From Paraburkholderia sp. Tr-20389 (GTDB lineage: Bacteria > Pseudomonadota > Gammaproteobacteria > Burkholderiales > Burkholderiaceae), in contig NZ_JAAGPD010000025.1 of assembly GCF_017104565.1 (NCBI RefSeq), forward strand, positions 86,092 to 150,091: a stretch of DNA of 64,000 bases, in the 5' to 3' direction. This document shows positions 1-8,325 of the stretch, one piece after another. Position numbers and translations under genes: made by a program. Below the pieces are notes generated by a model, which saw only the letters and a list, made by a program, of their open reading frames with translations, was not told where the DNA came from and made no database searches. Numbering within the stretch: position 1 is the stretch's first letter; every line of letters starts with the position of its first letter.

Positions 1-82
1 TGAATCCGGCTTGCGCGCCGGCTTCGTACAACGTGATCCGCGTGGCGAGCGAGCACGCGAGCGGCGAAAAATACAGATCCAT
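1..82 (-). CDS. Glutathione S-transferase, N-terminal fragment cut by window edge
   Basis: Only the first 27 codons are in the window, reading leftwards from an ATG at 82. They begin MDLYFSPLACSLATRITLYE. This is the first beta strand and the SPLACS-type turn of the thioredoxin-like domain that opens bacterial GSTs, with the glutathione-activating residue expected near Ser/Cys 6-11. A purine-rich GGAGACGTCGTC precedes the ATG. The gene is divergent from the TetR regulator on its right, so control by that regulator is plausible but inferred. Too little sequence is present to assign a GST subclass. Confidence 0.75.
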   Translation of the reverse strand, partial: MDLYFSPLACSLATRITLYEAGAQAGF

Positions 83-108
83 GACGACGTCTCCTGATCG
101 TTGGTTCG

Positions 109-132
109 TTTTTGTACTATAGTGAACAAAAA
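109..132. promoter_or_regulatory. Palindromic operator candidate for the TetR regulator
   Basis: TTTTTGT (109-115) and ACAAAAA (126-132) are perfect 7-bp inverted arms around a 10-bp spacer. They lie between the GST and TetR genes. A further AGTACAAAAA at 163-172 is the reverse complement of TTTTTGTACT at 109-118. TetR proteins commonly bind such A/T-armed palindromes next to their own gene; binding here is inferred. Confidence 0.5.
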
Positions 133-153
133 TCGACGGTGTCAAATATTTAT

Positions 154-837
154 ATGCGAGACAGTACAAAAACAGAGAAGCGCGCGCGCGGACGGCCGCG
201 TGCGTACGATGCGGACGATGCGCTCAGCGGCGCCACGGATGCCTTCTGGCTTGGCGGCTATTCGGGCACGTCGCTCGATGCGCTCAGCGATGCAATGGGA
301 ATGAATCGTCCGAGCCTGTATGCGGCATTCGGCGACAAGCACGCGCTTTATCTGAGCACACTGGACCGCTATGTCGAAGCCGGCGTGCTAGGCATGCAGG
401 ACGCACTACGCGACGACATTTCATTGGCGCAAGCATTACAGCGGGTCTACGACGCCGCGCTTGCGCTTTATCTGCCGTCGGGCGAAGCACCGCGTGGGTG
501 CTTTCTGATCGGCACGGCCGTTGTCGAATCGAAAGCCGACGAGTCCGTGCGCACCAGATTGGCGCAAGGGCTCAAATCGTTCGATCGCGCATTCGAGAAA
601 CGCATCCGCCGCGCGCAGACGGATGGCGAGCTTTCTGCTGAAGCGGATGCCGCCGTGCTGGCGCGCGTCGCATCGGCGATCTTGCACAGCCTTGCATTGC
701 GTTCGCGCGCGGGCGACTCGCGCGCATCGTTGCGCGCGACAGCCGCGGAAGGCGTCGCGCTGATTTGTGGTGCTTGCAACGACAACGCGTCAAAAGATGC
801 ATCAATGAGCGGTGCTCGAAAACAGAAAAAGAATTAG
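154..837 (+). CDS. TetR/AcrR family transcriptional regulator
   Basis: This 227-residue protein has a basic, disordered N-terminus containing RGRPRAYD, followed by a TetR helix-turn-helix at about residues 25-70. The recognition-helix region reads SLYAAFGDKHALY, a strong family signature. The C-terminal two thirds is the all-helical ligand and dimer domain; the ligand cannot be read from sequence. ATG 154 is preferred to in-frame TTG codons at 112 and 101, because those lie inside the palindromic operator. The gene is divergent from the GST gene and probably represses itself and/or the GST. The RGRPR start and 'AFWLGGYSGTS' segment are typical of Burkholderia TetR proteins acting on oxidoreductases. 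Confidence 0.85.
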   Translation: MRDSTKTEKRARGRPRAYDADDALSGATDAFWLGGYSGTSLDALSDAMGMNRPSLYAAFGDKHALYLSTLDRYVEAGVLGMQDALRDDISLAQALQRVYDAALALYLPSGEAPRGCFLIGTAVVESKADESVRTRLAQGLKSFDRAFEKRIRRAQTDGELSAEADAAVLARVASAILHSLALRSRAGDSRASLRATAAEGVALICGACNDNASKDASMSGARKQKKN

Positions 838-932
838 CCAAAGCGATCGCCTATTTGATGCGCCTTTCATGAACCTGGCTGGTACAGCGTATGCGCTATT
901 GAACGTGTACTACCTACTTCATGGAGGAAGTC

Positions 933-1271
933 ATGAAACTGCTCAAGCAAGCTGCTGTTCTTGCCGCCGTCATGGGTATCTCCGTCACGGCTTTCGCGCA
1001 GACGACAGTCCAGCCGGACCGGCCGGCGACGCGCGGTGAAGTGAGGCAGGATCTGATGAACGTCGAGAGCGAAGGCTATCGTCCGGGCGAAGGCGACCGC
1101 ACGAATTACCCTGCGAATGCGCAGGCTGCGGAGCGCAGGCTGTCCGATCAGCAAGGCCAGGGCGAAAGCTACGGCGGTGTGGTGAGTGGATCGGCGGCAT
1201 CGGGGATGGCCATCCCGACGATGCACTCGCATCCCGATGACGGAACCAGGGGCGTGTATTTCGGCCGGTAA
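933..1271 (+). CDS. DUF4148 domain-containing secreted protein
   Basis: This 112-residue protein has a clear Sec signal peptide, MKLLKQAAVLAAVMGISVTA ending FAQ, followed by a short hydrophilic mature region. The mature part carries the 'TRGEVRQDLMNVESEGYRPGEGD' type segment characteristic of DUF4148. The family is small, periplasmic or secreted, very abundant in Burkholderia and of unknown role. ATG 933 was chosen because an ATG 12 bases upstream overlaps GGAGGAAG, which is the ribosome-binding site. Transcription probably ends at the hairpin at 1309-1342. Confidence 0.85.
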   Translation: MKLLKQAAVLAAVMGISVTAFAQTTVQPDRPATRGEVRQDLMNVESEGYRPGEGDRTNYPANAQAAERRLSDQQGQGESYGGVVSGSAASGMAIPTMHSHPDDGTRGVYFGR

Positions 1272-1308
1272 TGCATCAAGAGTAAAGGCTCTTTCAAGGA
1301 GTCTTCAG

Positions 1309-1342
1309 GAAGCGGGGTTGCATGAAGATGCAACCCCGCTTC
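1309..1342. terminator. Strong bidirectional hairpin terminator
   Basis: A perfect 15-bp stem (GAAGCGGGGTTGCAT / ATGCAACCCCGCTTC) with a GAAG tetraloop is followed by TTTATC. It lies between two convergent genes, the DUF4148 protein and the minus-strand lipoprotein, and can serve both. Confidence 0.85.
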
Positions 1343-1362
1343 TTTATCGAACGCGAGCGCGA

Positions 1363-2430
1363 TCAATTGGCGGGAATGGTGACGACGGGCGCCTTGCTGT
1401 TCGTATCGGCTTCCGCGAGCGCCATCAGGTTCTGCACGACGGTGAACGCATACTTCGAATCGAAGTCCGCGCGCTCGACCCAGTACGTCGTCGGACCATA
1501 GCGAATGGCGACATAGGCGTCAGCGGGCGGCTTGTCGCCCGATTGCACGATGATCGTCGGCCGCGTTTCGCCACCGACGAGCGTGACCGTCGCCTTGGTC
1601 GAGCCATTGTGAATCGCATCGTCGGGCACCTGCACCTGCGCGCCGAGATCAGTGAGGATGCCGAGCACCGAGCGCGTCAGCATCGCGATCTGATCCCCGC
1701 CGTGCGACGACTGTCCGTACACGATTTCAAAGTTGCCGCTATTGGACTTCAGATGCAGCAGCTTGCGCACGAGCATCAGATCGGGCGTCGCCTTCGCTGC
1801 GTCCGTAGTGGTGGCCGTCCCGAGCACGAGATAGACATGCTGTTCGTTGTTTTCGGTGCGCGATTCGACGTTCAGTTCGCCCGCCAGTTGCAGCCGCCGG
1901 AACGCCTGAATCAGCTGGAAGAACTGCGGAGATCCCGCGCTGTCTTCGCCGCCTAGCGCGGTGCCGTTTTGCAGACCGCCTATCGATTGCGCCGAAATGC
2001 GCAGCAGCAGATCGATCGGGATGCCGCCTTCGGCGAGGGGCAGCACGAGCGTCGGCGCAAGGGGGCGAATATACGCCTGCGCATAGGCTTCACCCGTTGT
2101 CGGCGTGAAGGTGAACGTCGGATGGTTCGAATACGACATGGTGCCTGTCACCGACGCATAGTTCGGCACGCTGCCTGAGCCCGCATTGAGTGTCGACGAC
2201 GCGGACGCATCGACGTTATAGGCCGCGATGATCTGGCTCACGGTCAGGAAGGAAGGCGCATCGGCATAACGCAGTCCGATCATCGCGGCGAGAATTTCCC
2301 GCTTCTTTGCTTCGCCAAGTGCGCGTGAGTAGTCGACCTGATCCGCTTTCAGCCGGGTGGGGCCGATGCTCGTGCATCCGGCGAACAGGGTGAGCGCGCA
2401 ACAGGCGAGCAAGCCAGGAAGTCTTTTCAT
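1363..2430 (-). CDS. Predicted outer-membrane or periplasmic lipoprotein, function unknown
   Basis: This 355-residue protein starts at ATG 2430 with MKRLPGLLACCALTLFAGC, a lipoprotein signal whose lipobox LFAGC puts the acylated Cys at residue 19. The downstream 27 residues of the longer open frame lack signal-peptide character, so the internal ATG is used. The mature region has Ser/Thr/Gly-rich beta-type segments and no catalytic motif I recognise. The sequence is conserved-hypothetical in style. It is convergent with the DUF4148 gene across the strong hairpin. Gly/Ser-rich segments around residues 80-120 suggest a flexible loop. Function remains unassigned. Confidence 0.75.
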   Translation of the reverse strand: MKRLPGLLACCALTLFAGCTSIGPTRLKADQVDYSRALGEAKKREILAAMIGLRYADAPSFLTVSQIIAAYNVDASASSTLNAGSGSVPNYASVTGTMSYSNHPTFTFTPTTGEAYAQAYIRPLAPTLVLPLAEGGIPIDLLLRISAQSIGGLQNGTALGGEDSAGSPQFFQLIQAFRRLQLAGELNVESRTENNEQHVYLVLGTATTTDAAKATPDLMLVRKLLHLKSNSGNFEIVYGQSSHGGDQIAMLTRSVLGILTDLGAQVQVPDDAIHNGSTKATVTLVGGETRPTIIVQSGDKPPADAYVAIRYGPTTYWVERADFDSKYAFTVVQNLMALAEADTNSKAPVVTIPAN

Positions 2431-2596
2431 CGGATTAGAAAAATGTGCAGGGTGGTGAGGTCGATTTCGTCGTCCCGGTAAAGACGTCCGTGGCGAGGCA
2501 GCATGTTGCATGCCGCGTTTCGATCCGACGGCCTCACATGCGTGGAATACGCGTTGCTGCTTCGCAAATGGCTAGTGCGAAAGCAAGGAGCACGAC

Positions 2597-2806
2597 ATGG
2601 GACATATGACGAAGCAACAGCCCAATACGATGGATGAACCCGGTGGACCCGAAGCGCCGCTGCCCGCCGGCGGCATGAACGCGGACAACAAGAATGGAAT
2701 TGCCGGCAACGCTCGCAAGGACAAAGCCGCACACGGCGAGCCGACCGACCCGGACTTCGAGCCGCCGATCGTTCCCGGAGATACGAAGAGCACGCCACAT
2801 CGGTAG
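2597..2806 (+). CDS. Small hydrophilic hypothetical protein
   Basis: This 69-residue, Pro/Gly/Asp/Asn-rich protein has no hydrophobic segment and no Cys, and is probably largely disordered. It contains MNADNKNGIAGNARKDK and ends PIVPGDTKSTPHR. Start ATG 2597 has the good Shine-Dalgarno AAGGAG eight bases upstream. It is monocistronic, between a divergent lipoprotein gene and the phasin terminator. Composition resembles stress-associated hydrophilic proteins, but no family is recognised. The clean ribosome-binding site is the main argument that it is real. Confidence 0.6.
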   Translation: MGHMTKQQPNTMDEPGGPEAPLPAGGMNADNKNGIAGNARKDKAAHGEPTDPDFEPPIVPGDTKSTPHR

Positions 2807-2829
2807 CGCGATCGCGACGAGCAAAAAAA

Positions 2830-2849
2830 AGCCCGCTCGAAAGCGGGCT
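2830..2849 (-). terminator. Rho-independent terminator of the phasin gene
   Basis: An 8-bp stem AGCCCGCT / AGCGGGCT with a CGAA loop is followed, on the minus strand, by eight T residues. It lies about 60 bases downstream of the phasin stop codon. Confidence 0.8.
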
Positions 2850-2912
2850 CAAAATGCGCCTGACGCGGGGATCGCGTCCGGTTTCCTACAACTGTTGCTC
2901 GCGCACGGCCAT

Positions 2913-3431
2913 TCAGGCTGCGTGCGACGTGTTCCCTGTGCTGCGTGTCACGAGATTCGCATTGCTTTCGGCCATGTCAACTGCTTGCTGTGCCGTTTTC
3001 CAGATGCTCTCGTAGAACGCATTCGCGGCCGTGATCGCCGAGTTCATTGCCGACACCGCGACTTCGGCGCCTGCGGGCGCGCGTTGTACGGCGTCGTCGA
3101 GATCGGCGCGCACGGTGCCGATCTGCGACTCGTATTGCGCCGATGCGTGCTTGACGATCGCGGCCTGCGTGTTCGCGACGATGCCGAACAGCTGCTGGTT
3201 ATAAAGCGCTGCGCGTTCGATAAAAGACAGATCGCCCCGGCTCGCGGCTGCGACGCCGGGCAGTTCGCCGTTGGCGAGCGCGTTCATCGCGCGCTGCGTG
3301 CTGTCGCGCCAGAGGTGGACATTCAATTGAACGAGCTTCTCGAAGCCGTTCATTGCCTCGTTCGCGATGTGAAAGAACGTATCGACACCGGCTTTCTGTG
3401 CGGCAGTCACTTCGTTGACAGTCGTGAGCAT
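2913..3431 (-). CDS. Phasin family protein (polyhydroxyalkanoate granule-associated)
   Basis: This 172-residue, almost wholly helical protein begins MLTTVNEVTAAQKAGVDTFF. Amphipathic Ala-rich heptads continue through 'AMNGFEKLVQLNVHLWRDS' and 'AANAFYESIWKTAQQAVDMA', the pattern of the Phasin_2 domain common in Burkholderia. Phasins coat PHA granules and limit coalescence. Start 3431 is chosen over 3458 because the domain begins there and GAGG precedes it. The gene is monocistronic with its own terminator. Phasin identity rests on overall pattern, so the exact subfamily (PhaP-type) is not certain. Confidence 0.8.
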   Translation of the reverse strand: MLTTVNEVTAAQKAGVDTFFHIANEAMNGFEKLVQLNVHLWRDSTQRAMNALANGELPGVAAASRGDLSFIERAALYNQQLFGIVANTQAAIVKHASAQYESQIGTVRADLDDAVQRAPAGAEVAVSAMNSAITAANAFYESIWKTAQQAVDMAESNANLVTRSTGNTSHAA

Positions 3432-3553
3432 CGAAAGGCCTCGCAGGGTTGAATGCACACCAAAGGGCCCGTGGCATCGATGCGATCGAAGCTCGATGCC
3501 GCCGGTTAAATAGCGGTTGTTGCCGGGTATCGGCAGATTGGCTGATGCCGCCT

Positions 3554-3766
3554 TCAGACGGCCATCGCCGGAGCGCTAACGCCGCCCAGGCGGGCGAGCA
3601 ACGCAAGTCCGCGATCCGTGAGGCGCGGAAGCGTGCTGGCGTGAGACAGCCCAATGGTGATGAACTCGCGGTCGGCGAGCGCAAGCAGATCGGCCTTGTC
3701 GAAATCGGACTGAGCGGTCGCGTCCTTGATCAGCATGAGCGTCGCAAATTCGTGTGGGCTCAGCAT
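3554..3766 (-). CDS. Small hypothetical protein, possible winged-helix fold
   Basis: This 70-residue protein starts at ATG 3766 (MLSPHEFATLMLIKDA), with AGGAGATACC immediately upstream. A longer frame to 3922 lacks such a site. Three short helices are followed by 'FITIGLSHASTLPRLTDRGLALLARLGG'; the LTDRGLALL segment resembles the recognition helix and wing of small winged-helix proteins. This is a structural guess, not a family match. It stands alone, with a long non-coding stretch upstream. Confidence 0.55.
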   Translation of the reverse strand: MLSPHEFATLMLIKDATAQSDFDKADLLALADREFITIGLSHASTLPRLTDRGLALLARLGGVSAPAMAV

Positions 3767-4531
3767 CGGTATCTCCTGAAGGGCGCGTAGCCTTCCGTTC
3801 GCGGCATTAATGACCTGCAAATGCATTCGCGGACGGTAAATATGATTGGTAGTGTTTGCCCGGAACAATGCTTTTGGCATCGACGGGGCTCTCATCGTAA
3901 TGCGGCGATTATTAAATTTCAATCGGAATTAGCAAAATACTGCGGAGCAGTTTCATCGGAAGGATGTCAGGAAACTATTGCGTGCTTGAATCACAGGCTT
4001 CGGGAAAATACTGCCGCAATGGGTCGACCAGCCGTCCGCTAAACACAAATCCTTGTCCGACAAGGCATTACTCGGTTCGCATGATGCAACGTTCGGCCTG
4101 CGGGGCATTTGATCAGTTAATTAACGAACGTACGATCATGCTGTAAAACGTTTTACTTCCTCCGGGCGTGGTTTTTAGTCACAGATAAAATGGTGTTTTA
4201 AAGGTGAATCGCGCGGCGCCGTGCGAATAAATACTATTAATCGTATATCGGTGGTCTGCGGGTTGGCAGGATCCGGAAATGCCGGCCATTCGACCGCACG
4301 CCAAAAAAAACGTCGATTTCAGCAGGTCGCGCGCATCGGACAACGACCGCAAAAGCCCCGCCGTTCGCGCCCCTTCTCGTACATGGCGATTTTCTCCGTG
4401 CTATTTTTCTACCCGTCAGGCTGCGCGGGAGAGGCAGCCGGCCGCCGGACCGGCGCGTGCCGTTCCGTACGAGTGGGCGAACTCTGCCATGGCAGAGGGC
4501 TTCGCCGCCAAACAATGACAGGGCACAGGAA
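3767..4531. other. Long intergenic region with no supported gene
   Basis: About 765 bases lie between a leftward small gene and a rightward LysR gene. Parts, especially 3900-4250, are clearly more A+T-rich than the surroundings. Short open frames here have no ribosome-binding site and odd composition. I see no tRNA, terminator or repeat; it probably holds the two divergent promoters. Confidence 0.5.
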
Positions 4532-5446
4532 ATGGATCGCTTCGAGGCAATGGAGATCTTCACTCGCGTGGTGGACGCGAACAGCTTTTCAAAGGTATCT
4601 GAAATGCTCGATTTGCCGCGCGCAAAGGTGAGCAGGACGATTCAGGCGCTGGAGGAGCATGTCGGCGTGCGTCTCCTGAACCGTTCGACGCGCCAGGTGA
4701 GCGTCACGGAAGACGGCGCGCTGTTTTACGAACGATGTGTGCGCATCCTCGCCGAAGTGGCAGACGCCGAATCCTCGCTGTCGAACAAGCGCGAGAGTCC
4801 GGCAGGTACGATTCGCGTCGATACGTCGGGTACGCTTGCGCGTGCGTTGCTGCTGCCCGTGCTCGACGACTTCTATCAGCGCTTCCCCGAAATCGACGTG
4901 CGCCTCGGCCTTGCGGACCGCAACATCGATCTGATCCAGGACGGTGTGGACTGCGTGATCCGCATGGGCATGCTCGAAGAATCGAGTCTCGTTGCAAAAC
5001 GCATCGGCAGTTCGCGCATCGTCACGTGCGCATCGCCTGCCTATCTGGACAAGCACGGCACGCCGAAGACACTCGAAGAACTCGCTGAACACCAGGCCGT
5101 GAACTACGTGTCGGCGCGAACGGGGAGAACCTTTCCGTTCGAGTACAACGTGGGCGATGAAGTGGTGAAGGTGCAGATGAAGAGCGTGCTCGCCGTCAAC
5201 GACGGCTCGGTGTACATCAATGCGGGCGCGCTCGGTCACGGCATCATCCAGCCGTCGCGCTTCATGGTGGCCGAGCTGATCAACCAGGGCGCATTGCGCG
5301 AAATCCTGACCGAGTACGACAGCCCGTCGACGCCGCTATCGGTGGTCTATCCGCATCGCCGCAATCTCAGTTCGCGGCTGCGTGCGTTCGTCGACTGGGT
5401 GTCGGAGATCGCGCACAACAATCCCGATCTGCGCATCAAGGACTGA
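4532..5446 (+). CDS. LysR family transcriptional regulator
   Basis: This 304-residue protein has an N-terminal winged helix-turn-helix at about residues 1-60. It opens MDRFEAMEIFTRVVDANSFS, with recognition helix region LPRAKVSRTIQALEEHVGV and wing RLLNRSTRQVSVTEDG. The LysR_substrate domain spans about 90-295. ATG 4532 is used (ACAGGA six bases before), since the 25-residue extension to 4457 is outside the family. The MDRFEAMEIF start places it in the large CrgA/AaeR-like branch. Its target is unknown; it is convergent with the SDR gene and has no obvious divergent partner. Confidence 0.9.
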   Translation: MDRFEAMEIFTRVVDANSFSKVSEMLDLPRAKVSRTIQALEEHVGVRLLNRSTRQVSVTEDGALFYERCVRILAEVADAESSLSNKRESPAGTIRVDTSGTLARALLLPVLDDFYQRFPEIDVRLGLADRNIDLIQDGVDCVIRMGMLEESSLVAKRIGSSRIVTCASPAYLDKHGTPKTLEELAEHQAVNYVSARTGRTFPFEYNVGDEVVKVQMKSVLAVNDGSVYINAGALGHGIIQPSRFMVAELINQGALREILTEYDSPSTPLSVVYPHRRNLSSRLRAFVDWVSEIAHNNPDLRIKD

Positions 5447-5493
5447 CGTGCGCGTTCGCCTGCTGCGCCGATGCGCGCAGCAGGCATGTCCGT

Positions 5494-6321
5494 TCACATG
5501 CTTTTCATGGGCTCGGCGGGATGCGGCGCGTCTTCATAAGCGCCCCAGATCGACTGATCGAAATTGACGATCGACCCCGTCATCAAGCCCGATTCACTGC
5601 TTGCCAGAAACGCGACGGCGCGGGCCGCTTCCGCCGGGTCGATCAGACGGCCGAACGGCTGAGCGGCGGCGGCCTGTTTCAGCCAGTCGTCCGCGGCGCC
5701 GTGAAATTCGCGCTGAATGCGGTCTTCGCCGTCTGACGCCATCCAGCCCAGATTCAATCCGTTCACGCGAATGCGATTGCGCAATAGCGCGTACGCGGTG
5801 TTTTGCGTGAGCGTCGCGAGCGCGCCCTTCGATGCGCAATACGCGGAGATGAACGGCTGGCCGGCCATTGCCGACATCGAGCCGATATTCACGATCGCGC
5901 CTTCGATACGCTCGCGCAGCATCACGCGTATCGTCTCCTGCATCAGAAAGAACGGCGCGCGCACGTTGGTCGCGAACATGCGGTCGAACAGCGCGGGATC
6001 GGTGTCGAGTATCGTGCCGCGATCTGTCAGGGCGGCTGCGTTGACAAGCACGTCGACACGGCCAAAGTGACGATCGGCACAAGCAACCACGTTGCGGCAA
6101 TCGTCGACGTTCGACAGATCCGCCTGCACGAACACGACCTTCGTGCCATTTGCTTCTCCGAGCATGCCGAGTTCGCGCGCTTTCGCTTCGCCTTTCTCTG
6201 TCGCGCGTCCGCAGATGACGATGCCGCGCGCGCCGCGTTCGACGAACAGCCTGGCAATGGCGGCACCGAGTCCTTGCGAACCGCCCGTGACGATGGCGAC
6301 TTTCGAATCGAATGGCTTCAT
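5494..6321 (-). CDS. Short-chain dehydrogenase/reductase (SDR)
   Basis: This 275-residue classical SDR has a Rossmann nucleotide motif [10 protein letters not shown] at residues 12-21, NAA near residue 97 in '[10 protein letters not shown]', and catalytic Ser in IGSMSAMAG followed by YCASK (Tyr-x-x-x-Lys). It is an NAD(P)-dependent oxidoreductase of alcohols or sugar derivatives; substrate not readable. It is divergent from the LacI regulator with only 74 bases between them, which suggests regulation by it. On the far side of that regulator is the moc-like oxygenase operon, so a role as polyol dehydrogenase in the same pathway is an inference. Confidence 0.85.
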   Translation of the reverse strand: MKPFDSKVAIVTGGSQGLGAAIARLFVERGARGIVICGRATEKGEAKARELGMLGEANGTKVVFVQADLSNVDDCRNVVACADRHFGRVDVLVNAAALTDRGTILDTDPALFDRMFATNVRAPFFLMQETIRVMLRERIEGAIVNIGSMSAMAGQPFISAYCASKGALATLTQNTAYALLRNRIRVNGLNLGWMASDGEDRIQREFHGAADDWLKQAAAAQPFGRLIDPAEAARAVAFLASSESGLMTGSIVNFDQSIWGAYEDAPHPAEPMKSM

Positions 6322-6395
6322 GCAGTGTCTCCGTGAATGTCGTACTGCAATGGTTAGTGGATACCTCGGCTTGATACGTCGATTGCGTCGATGCG

Positions 6396-7469
6396 ATGAT
6401 TGCCGCTATGCCGATCACAACGAATCCGACCATGTCCGATACACGCCGCCGCAAGACGAGCATGAGCGACATCGCCCGCGCAGCGGGTGTCAGCGAGGCG
6501 ACGGTCGATCGGGTATTGAACGGGCGTGGCGGCGTGTCGCGCGACAAGGAAACGCGTGTGCTCGAATGGGCGCGCAAGCTGAAGATCGATCGCGCGCTGG
6601 AAGCGGTGTCGGTGCGTTGGCTGCGTATCGCGATCCTGTTGCAGCAGCCCGCTGCGCAGTACTACGTGCATCTGAAGCAGGGCTTCGAACTCGCGCAAAA
6701 AACCTTTGAATCGCAGCGTGTGATTTGCGCCGTCACGTACTTCGACAGCCTCGAGCCGCAGGCCGTCGTCGAGACGATCGAACGTGCGACGCGCAAGGCC
6801 GACGCGCTCGTGATCGTCGCCTACGAGCATCCCGACATCACGGCGGCGCTGCGTCAAGTGAGCCACAGAATGCCCGTGGTCACACTGGCGAGCGATCTGC
6901 CCGGTACGGGCAGGCTCGCCTATGTCGGCATCGATAACCGCTGCGCGGGCCGTGTCGCGGGCGAACTGATGGGCCGCTTTCTCGGCGACGCGGGCGGCAA
7001 GGTGCTCGTGATGACGGGTATGCATGACTTTCTCGGCCACGAAGAACGCGAAAGCGGTTTTCGTTCAGTACTGCGGCGGCGCTTTCCGAAATGCGACATC
7101 GTCGAGACGGTCGAGAGCCGCGAGCAATCGTCGCTCACGGAGAGCCTCGCACGCGACGCGTTTCGCCGTTATCCTGACCTGCGCGGCATCTACAACATTT
7201 CGGTGGGCGACGAAGGCATCGGCAATGTGCTGCGTGCGAATGACCGCGTGCACAAGACGGTGCTGATCGGACACGAACTCAACGACACATCGCGGCGTTT
7301 GCTGATCGAAGGCGTGCTCGATGCCGTGCTCGATCAGAACCCCGTTGGCGAAGCATTGCATTCGATTGAAGTGATCCTGCGTCACTATCATCGCGATCCC
7401 GGCGTGACATTGCCGCAGCAGATTCCCGTGACGGTGCTGCTGCGCGAGAATCTGCCGCTTACGGATTAG
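6396..7469 (+). CDS. LacI family transcriptional regulator
   Basis: The protein is up to 357 residues. The N-terminal LacI helix-turn-helix is at about residues 22-50 (MSDIARAAGVSEATVDRVLN), followed by a hinge and a periplasmic-binding-protein-like effector domain (about 75-350). The effector is likely a sugar or polyol, as is general for the family. ATG codons at 6396, 6408 and 6432 are all in frame; none has a decisive ribosome-binding site, so the true N-terminus may be 12 residues shorter. The 3' end overlaps the convergent isomerase gene by 11 bases. It sits between the SDR gene and the moc-like operon, so it probably controls both. Confidence 0.85.
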   Translation: MIAAMPITTNPTMSDTRRRKTSMSDIARAAGVSEATVDRVLNGRGGVSRDKETRVLEWARKLKIDRALEAVSVRWLRIAILLQQPAAQYYVHLKQGFELAQKTFESQRVICAVTYFDSLEPQAVVETIERATRKADALVIVAYEHPDITAALRQVSHRMPVVTLASDLPGTGRLAYVGIDNRCAGRVAGELMGRFLGDAGGKVLVMTGMHDFLGHEERESGFRSVLRRRFPKCDIVETVESREQSSLTESLARDAFRRYPDLRGIYNISVGDEGIGNVLRANDRVHKTVLIGHELNDTSRRLLIEGVLDAVLDQNPVGEALHSIEVILRHYHRDPGVTLPQQIPVTVLLRENLPLTD

Positions 7470-8325
7470 CTTCTAACGCGGGTGCGTTTTCCTGCGCGAC
7501 GTCATCCCACAGATCGCGTATCCATTGACGCATCAGCAGCGATTCGGCCCAGCGGTCGGTCGTATCGTTGCCGTCGCGTCCGATGATCGCGTAAGGCTTC
7601 GGCCCGAGTTCGCAGGTGAAGACCAGTGTGTCGTCGGGACCGGCGCGCCGGCGCCATGAAACGAAGCCGTCGCGCCACCAGCGCAGAAACAGATCGACCC
7701 ACATGCGGTGCGGCTCGAACGAGATCTCGATCTGTACCTGCTCGCGGCTCGCGACGCGTCCATGAAAGGCCCACGAATGTTCGATGATCCGCTGCATCGC
7801 GGCTTCGTTTTCTTCATTCACCGGCCATGCGAATTCGCGGCCGACGAGGTAATGCGACAGATCGCCGAGCAGACGCAGATCGGGGCGCGCATCGAGCAGA
7901 TCGAGTGTGAAGTGCAGATCGGTCGTCATGCGGTCGCGATGCGTTTCGATGTAGACGGGAATGTCTACCTGTTCCGCGAGCCGCTGCCAGCCGTCGATCA
8001 GTTCGAGTGCGTCGCCCAGGCGGCGCGGTCTTACGTCCGGCTGCAAGTCGATATGGTGCGCGCCGAACTCGACGGCGTGTTCGAGAATCGGGCGCAGGTC
8101 GTCGACCGTGCGCGGAAAGCATTGCGCCTCCGCTTGCAGGCCGTGCTGCGCGAGCACATGCGAAAGACGCCGTACGTCGTCGCGCGATTCATACGCTGTG
8201 CTCACGCCTTCGAAGCCGGCTTGCGCGATCATCGCGACATTCTCTTCGAGCGTGCGCTCGAAGCCGTCCGTATGACGCCGCTCCATCGCCCATAACGATT
8301 GATACACGGCCAGCCGTTGCGTCAT
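7459..8325 (-). CDS. Sugar phosphate isomerase/epimerase family TIM-barrel protein, MocC-like
   Basis: This 288-residue protein begins MTQRLAVYQSLWAMERR. It has the AP-endonuclease-2-type TIM barrel, with candidate metal ligands in 'HHIDLQPDVR', 'VYIETHRDR' (Glu and His) and 'LLGDLSHYL' (Asp and His). The family includes IolE/IolI and rhizopine MocC. Its ATG overlaps the reductase stop by four bases (ATGA), so it is the last gene of the operon desaturase-ferredoxin-reductase-isomerase. The frame continues open upstream to 9327, but that part is antisense to the reductase frame. A role in opening or isomerising an inositol- or sugar-like product is inferred from the family and context. Confidence 0.8.
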   Translation of the reverse strand: MTQRLAVYQSLWAMERRHTDGFERTLEENVAMIAQAGFEGVSTAYESRDDVRRLSHVLAQHGLQAEAQCFPRTVDDLRPILEHAVEFGAHHIDLQPDVRPRRLGDALELIDGWQRLAEQVDIPVYIETHRDRMTTDLHFTLDLLDARPDLRLLGDLSHYLVGREFAWPVNEENEAAMQRIIEHSWAFHGRVASREQVQIEISFEPHRMWVDLFLRWWRDGFVSWRRRAGPDDTLVFTCELGPKPYAIIGRDGNDTTDRWAESLLMRQWIRDLWDDVAQENAPALEANP

